NCBI GenBank assembly: GCA_030407085.1
Contig: CM059587.1
Coordinates: 80,923,001-80,987,000 of the forward strand
DNA from: Trichopria drosophilae
Taxonomy: Eukaryota > Arthropoda > Insecta > Hymenoptera > Diapriidae
Direction: 5' to 3'
Length of the DNA stretch: 64,000 bases
The position numbers and the translations under genes were made by a program. Positions 60,491-64,000 of this stretch are shown piece by piece. Under the pieces are notes generated by a model, which did not search any database, had not been told where the DNA came from, and worked only from the letters and a program-made list of their open reading frames with translations. Position 1 is the stretch's first letter; each line of letters opens with the position of its first letter.

Positions 60491-61870
60491 CTAATAAACT
60501 TTTAAACCTAATATTTCTGAATATCATTCAATTTAATTATAACTTACTAAATTTATTAACCTGCCATTGTGTTTCTAAATTTCTGTTGGAGTAAATTATC
60601 ATTTCGGTGTTTCAAAAAAAAGAGACAAAGGAGAAAAATATTGTTTAATATTGTAAGTATAAGTTTATTATTGTAAATATTGTTTATTTGTTTAGATGTA
60701 TTGAAATGGTTGGGATAAGTTGCTAATATCGTGAAACTATAATATCCAGTCGACTAATTGCAGTTGGCTGCAATGTCATATGAGTTTGTTATTATTTATT
60801 TATATATTAGCCTAGGTTTTTTGCTAAGTTTCAGTTTTATTAGAAAAATATAATACCAAACCGAAATTCAAGTTTAATTTTTAACTTAACTTACACACCT
60901 AAATGTTGATGAGATTCGATATTCAGGAACAATTCTTTTAATCACCTCCAAACCGAATGTTATGATCTATCATTAAAAAAATGTTCAGGATTATGCGGAA
61001 ATAATTCATAAAATACCGTATTGTAGTTTATCAATGCTGTTCTGTAAATGTCTTCCTAGAACACTCTGTGTTCACGCCTAATGTTCAAGCTAATTCATCG
61101 ACTAATCTCACTACAGTTATACACAAAAAAATGATTTTCACGTTTCATAGAATTCTTCCTTCATTATCGATACTTTTCTGTGAACATCAGTTGCCGGAGA
61201 TGTTGTTAGACTATTTGTGAAAATGATCCTGAGAAACTTAATTTCGAAAAATTGGAGGCGTTATATTACTCGTGGACAATTAATCATTATGGTCAATCCT
61301 CTGGTTTTGCGGAACAATTACCAACCACAGTACATTTAGGAAATCCCGAAATATTGTCCTGTAAATTGGATTCGATCTCTACATTCTTCAGACACGAATA
61401 GCTTCGTTCACACTATGTACCATTAGTTGTTATCACAATGTAATTTCAATAACAATGTACGATTGGTCCATCAGCCATTCATGAATAATGTAGGAAACAT
61501 CTGTGAGATCTTTTTATGTCGAAAATCGAAGCAATTCCAAGTCAGGTCTATTCGTCATGTCTATATCCAAACATCATTAATTTCCTCAGGATTGCATACG
61601 GAGTACTGAACATATTAGTATAATATAATTCATCACAGCCCAATTGACAATGCCATTGTTAATTTCCAAAATCGAAAAAGACAATTCCTGACAATCCATC
61701 GAGTCGTCTCGAAATATTCAGATCTCAGCAAACCAGATAAGGGTGAATTCCTAACATAAGAGGGGTCCTCGGCTAATCCGAAAACAGAAGTACAGGTATC
61801 CTTGAGCTGGTAAGCGAGCATTTTGAAAGCGAACGAACATCCTCTCTTGTTTAAGCGAAATCAAGACATT
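60491..61870. other. Non-coding stretch
   Basis: AT-rich to about 61000, then somewhat less so. No exon is recognised, including no ChAT catalytic-domain exon. Short frames at 61427-61609 and 61633-61821 are unsupported. Confidence 0.4.
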
Positions 61871-61879
61871 GCTTTTACA

Positions 61880-62345
61880 TTAAGTCGGTACTTTTATTTG
61901 TTCGTTCCATTCTCTTGGTGGTCCTCATAAAAGCGCGTGCTCTATCTCGGCACGGTCTAAGCCCCGGGGGCAGACTCGCTTTTCTTTGCTTCATCCCCTT
62001 TAGCTGGAGTCTGCAATCGTTCGAGCCGGGACAAACTCGGCTCGTGTAAGGGGTCGAGGAGATAAAATGAGATCGTGTTCTTGGTCGGTCTAGCGGCCGA
62101 CTAGCGAAGGGTCGAGGGAAGAAAAAGAAAAGAAATTGCTACATCGCCCACAAAGAAGAACGAATTATCCCGTGGAAAAAGACGCCAAGTGAAAGCGCAC
62201 TAAAATGCGAACGCGCGAATTTGTTTAATTCTTCGACTCTGGTGTTTCCGACTTTTTTTACCATCCTGCTCTGGTAATTGCTACCTAACTCTCGTCCCCT
62301 TCCTTCTCCACATACGAGAAGGGCGAAATGACCCATCCATTAGCT
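61880..62345. other. GC-richer unique block (candidate cis-regulatory DNA)
   Basis: About 460 bases with CpG-bearing words (GCCCCGGGGGC, GTCTAGCGGCCGACTAGC) and no repeat structure, in AT-rich surroundings within the probable ChAT intron. GGTCTAGCGGCCGACTAGC is near-palindromic. No splice-bounded coding frame is evident. A conserved enhancer or alternative promoter are options. Confidence 0.3.
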
Positions 62346-62856
62346 CCTTTGGACTGAGATACATTACGGTATACGAAAAATGTTGGTTTCCACTTTAAGG
62401 TACACTCCTTGAAGGAATTCTGATGTTTATTCAAGTTTGACATCTTTGAACACGATTTTTATTTTTATTTTAATATTATCGGACTCCATCTGCACTTATT
62501 GTCATCCGTAAAATGACGTTCAAGTATGAAAAAAGGGTCCTTTCTATATTTGTTCCATCACATGTTGATGAACACTTCCTTTGAATCCTATTTGACATCC
62601 CTTTTTAACATCTATGTCATACGTTTTCCTAAAAATTCTAAAAATTGACTCCTCTTTGTATTATTTACGGAGTTTAAAATAATATTTCTAATCAAATTGA
62701 ATACTAAAAAATAATAATTTGATATCAAAATTCATAACAAGAAACACCCCTACAGACTATGTATACAAGGTCTCCCATACCTCACGAATTGTCTTGCAAG
62801 GGATGAAACTGACAACATTCTGACCAAACAATTCAATACTAAAATTCGATCGGATA
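62346..62856. other. AT-rich non-coding stretch
   Basis: Nothing recognisable was seen. Confidence 0.4.
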
Positions 62857-63492
62857 AATTTTTTTCTCAATAACTCGGCTAGTTTTAAAGCTACTTCAAC
62901 GGAGAACGGTTCATTTTCAGCATTTTGCCAAGCCCTGCATACAATAGATGATGTAAGTCATTTTGACCTACAATGAATATTTCGGTTTTTCGCGTCTAAC
63001 TCGTTACCCTAAATAATTACGCGAAAATAACGTAAAAACAAATTGTGCAGCTTGGAAAAACAAAGAATTTAACCCCTTATATGTTACATTTAGATGAAAA
63101 TTGAACATACAGACAATCTTTTAATACCACAGAATTGAAAAAAAAACGATTTTGAAATGATGGTACTCGATCATTGCTAATTTCACGAGACTCCCCGTGG
63201 GCTTAATTTTCATCGAACTATAACGAATAAGGGGTTAAATTCTTTATCTTTTCAAGCTCCACAATTTCTTTGACGCGATTTTTGCGCAACTGTTTAGCGA
63301 AACGAGTTAGATCTGAAAAACTGCAAAAATCGTCATTGTTCCTTATTTTTAGGGATATAACAAAAGAAATATTAATCGTACATTAACATGACTCAGAGAT
63401 AAATTGTAGGACCAGAAGAAATTAAAATGAGCCTTCATTAGTTGAAATACCTTTAAAACTAGCAGAGTTATTGTAAAAAAACTAATTTTTTC
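62857..63492. mobile_element. Foldback element, about 635 bp
   Basis: Arms of about 260 bases pair at roughly 75% identity. Examples are TAACTCGGCTAGTTTTAAAG / CTTTAAAACTAGCAGAGTTA, TCTAACTCGTTACCC / CGAAACGAGTTAGA, AAGAATTTAACCCCTTAT / ATAAGGGGTTAAATTCTT and TAGATGAAAATT / AATTTTCATCGAA. The unpaired centre is about 63115-63205. No coding frame is present. Confidence 0.85.
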
Positions 63493-64000
63493 TGAAATTC
63501 AAAGGCTCCCTATTCAAATTCTATACATTGAATCGAATTTTTTTATTAAAAATGTCGTTAAAAGTTCAAATAACTAATTATAAAAAGAAATATTGAAGGC
63601 GACAGACGTAAAGAGAAATACAGCATTTTTAATTCTATAAATTCATATACGAAATAAGTGTTGTCCATACAAAAAAACGTAATTTTGTCATCTTGAATAT
63701 TTATATTTTTTTACAAGTAATTATTCATGCTTTTAACGGCATTATTTTCTGAATAATAATTTACGAAAGTGATCAAATTACACGAGCTAAATCAAATTTT
63801 TTCTATTTCAGTGTATGGCTTTTGCAATAAATGTTGTATTCCAATCTTAATTAAGAAGAGTAGTAATTGATTCAAATATTATCATGGAGGTAAAATGTAT
63901 CAATTTCAGAGAATGAATTAGCTCCAATGAAATCAACCTTTCGATATGGGAAACTATCGCGTGTCAGTAAATATCGATATCCGAGACGAAATATACGCAG
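63493..64000. other. AT-rich non-coding end of window
   Basis: No exon or repeat boundary was recognised before the window ends. Confidence 0.4.

Overview
The window is AT-rich animal nuclear DNA, almost certainly from an insect (possibly Hymenoptera, but the order is not proven by the sequence). It holds one complete, unmistakable protein gene: an intronless vesicular acetylcholine transporter (VAChT) at 36819-38609 on the + strand. No bacterial-type features, rRNA genes or CRISPR arrays are visible.

Cholinergic locus (about 32.6-38.7 kb). A GC/CpG-rich island at 32.64-33.23 kb with several good 5' splice sites looks like the shared first exon and promoter region of the cholinergic locus. 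A well-bounded coding exon at 35430-35633 is probably an N-terminal exon of choline acetyltransferase (ChAT). VAChT follows, with its own apparent 5' leader acceptor at 36391/36392. This matches the known nested layout in animals, where VAChT lies inside an early ChAT intron and the two genes share upstream exon sequence and promoter. One transcript makes the enzyme that synthesises acetylcholine; the other makes the transporter that loads it into synaptic vesicles. The ChAT catalytic exons were not found between 38.6 kb and the end, so the intron containing VAChT probably runs beyond the window (more than 28 kb).

Upstream flank (1-32.6 kb) and downstream flank (38.7-64 kb). These are non-coding as far as can be seen and are full of small, non-autonomous mobile elements and their debris. 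They include three copies of a pogo-like TA-flanked element carrying a CRE-like TGACGTCA, a hAT-like MITE with a perfect 8-bp target duplication, a roughly 215-bp MITE family, and at least six long foldback (inverted-repeat) elements. There is also a perfect 203-bp palindrome at 18.1-18.5 kb, a tRNA-derived pseudogene or SINE head, a degenerate TGTCGGTTTTT minisatellite, and a cluster of six sites matching a tRNA-Lys primer-binding site between 28 and 32.3 kb (decayed LTR-element remnants). Several less AT-rich blocks (16.0, 29.4, 46.2, 56.6 and 61.9 kb) have no recognised identity and may be conserved regulatory DNA or old transposon pieces.

No undescribed multi-gene system is visible. The most notable items are the start and splicing logic of the ChAT/VAChT locus, the perfect palindrome, and the transposon architecture around the locus. 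All homology calls come from reading the sequence; no search was run.
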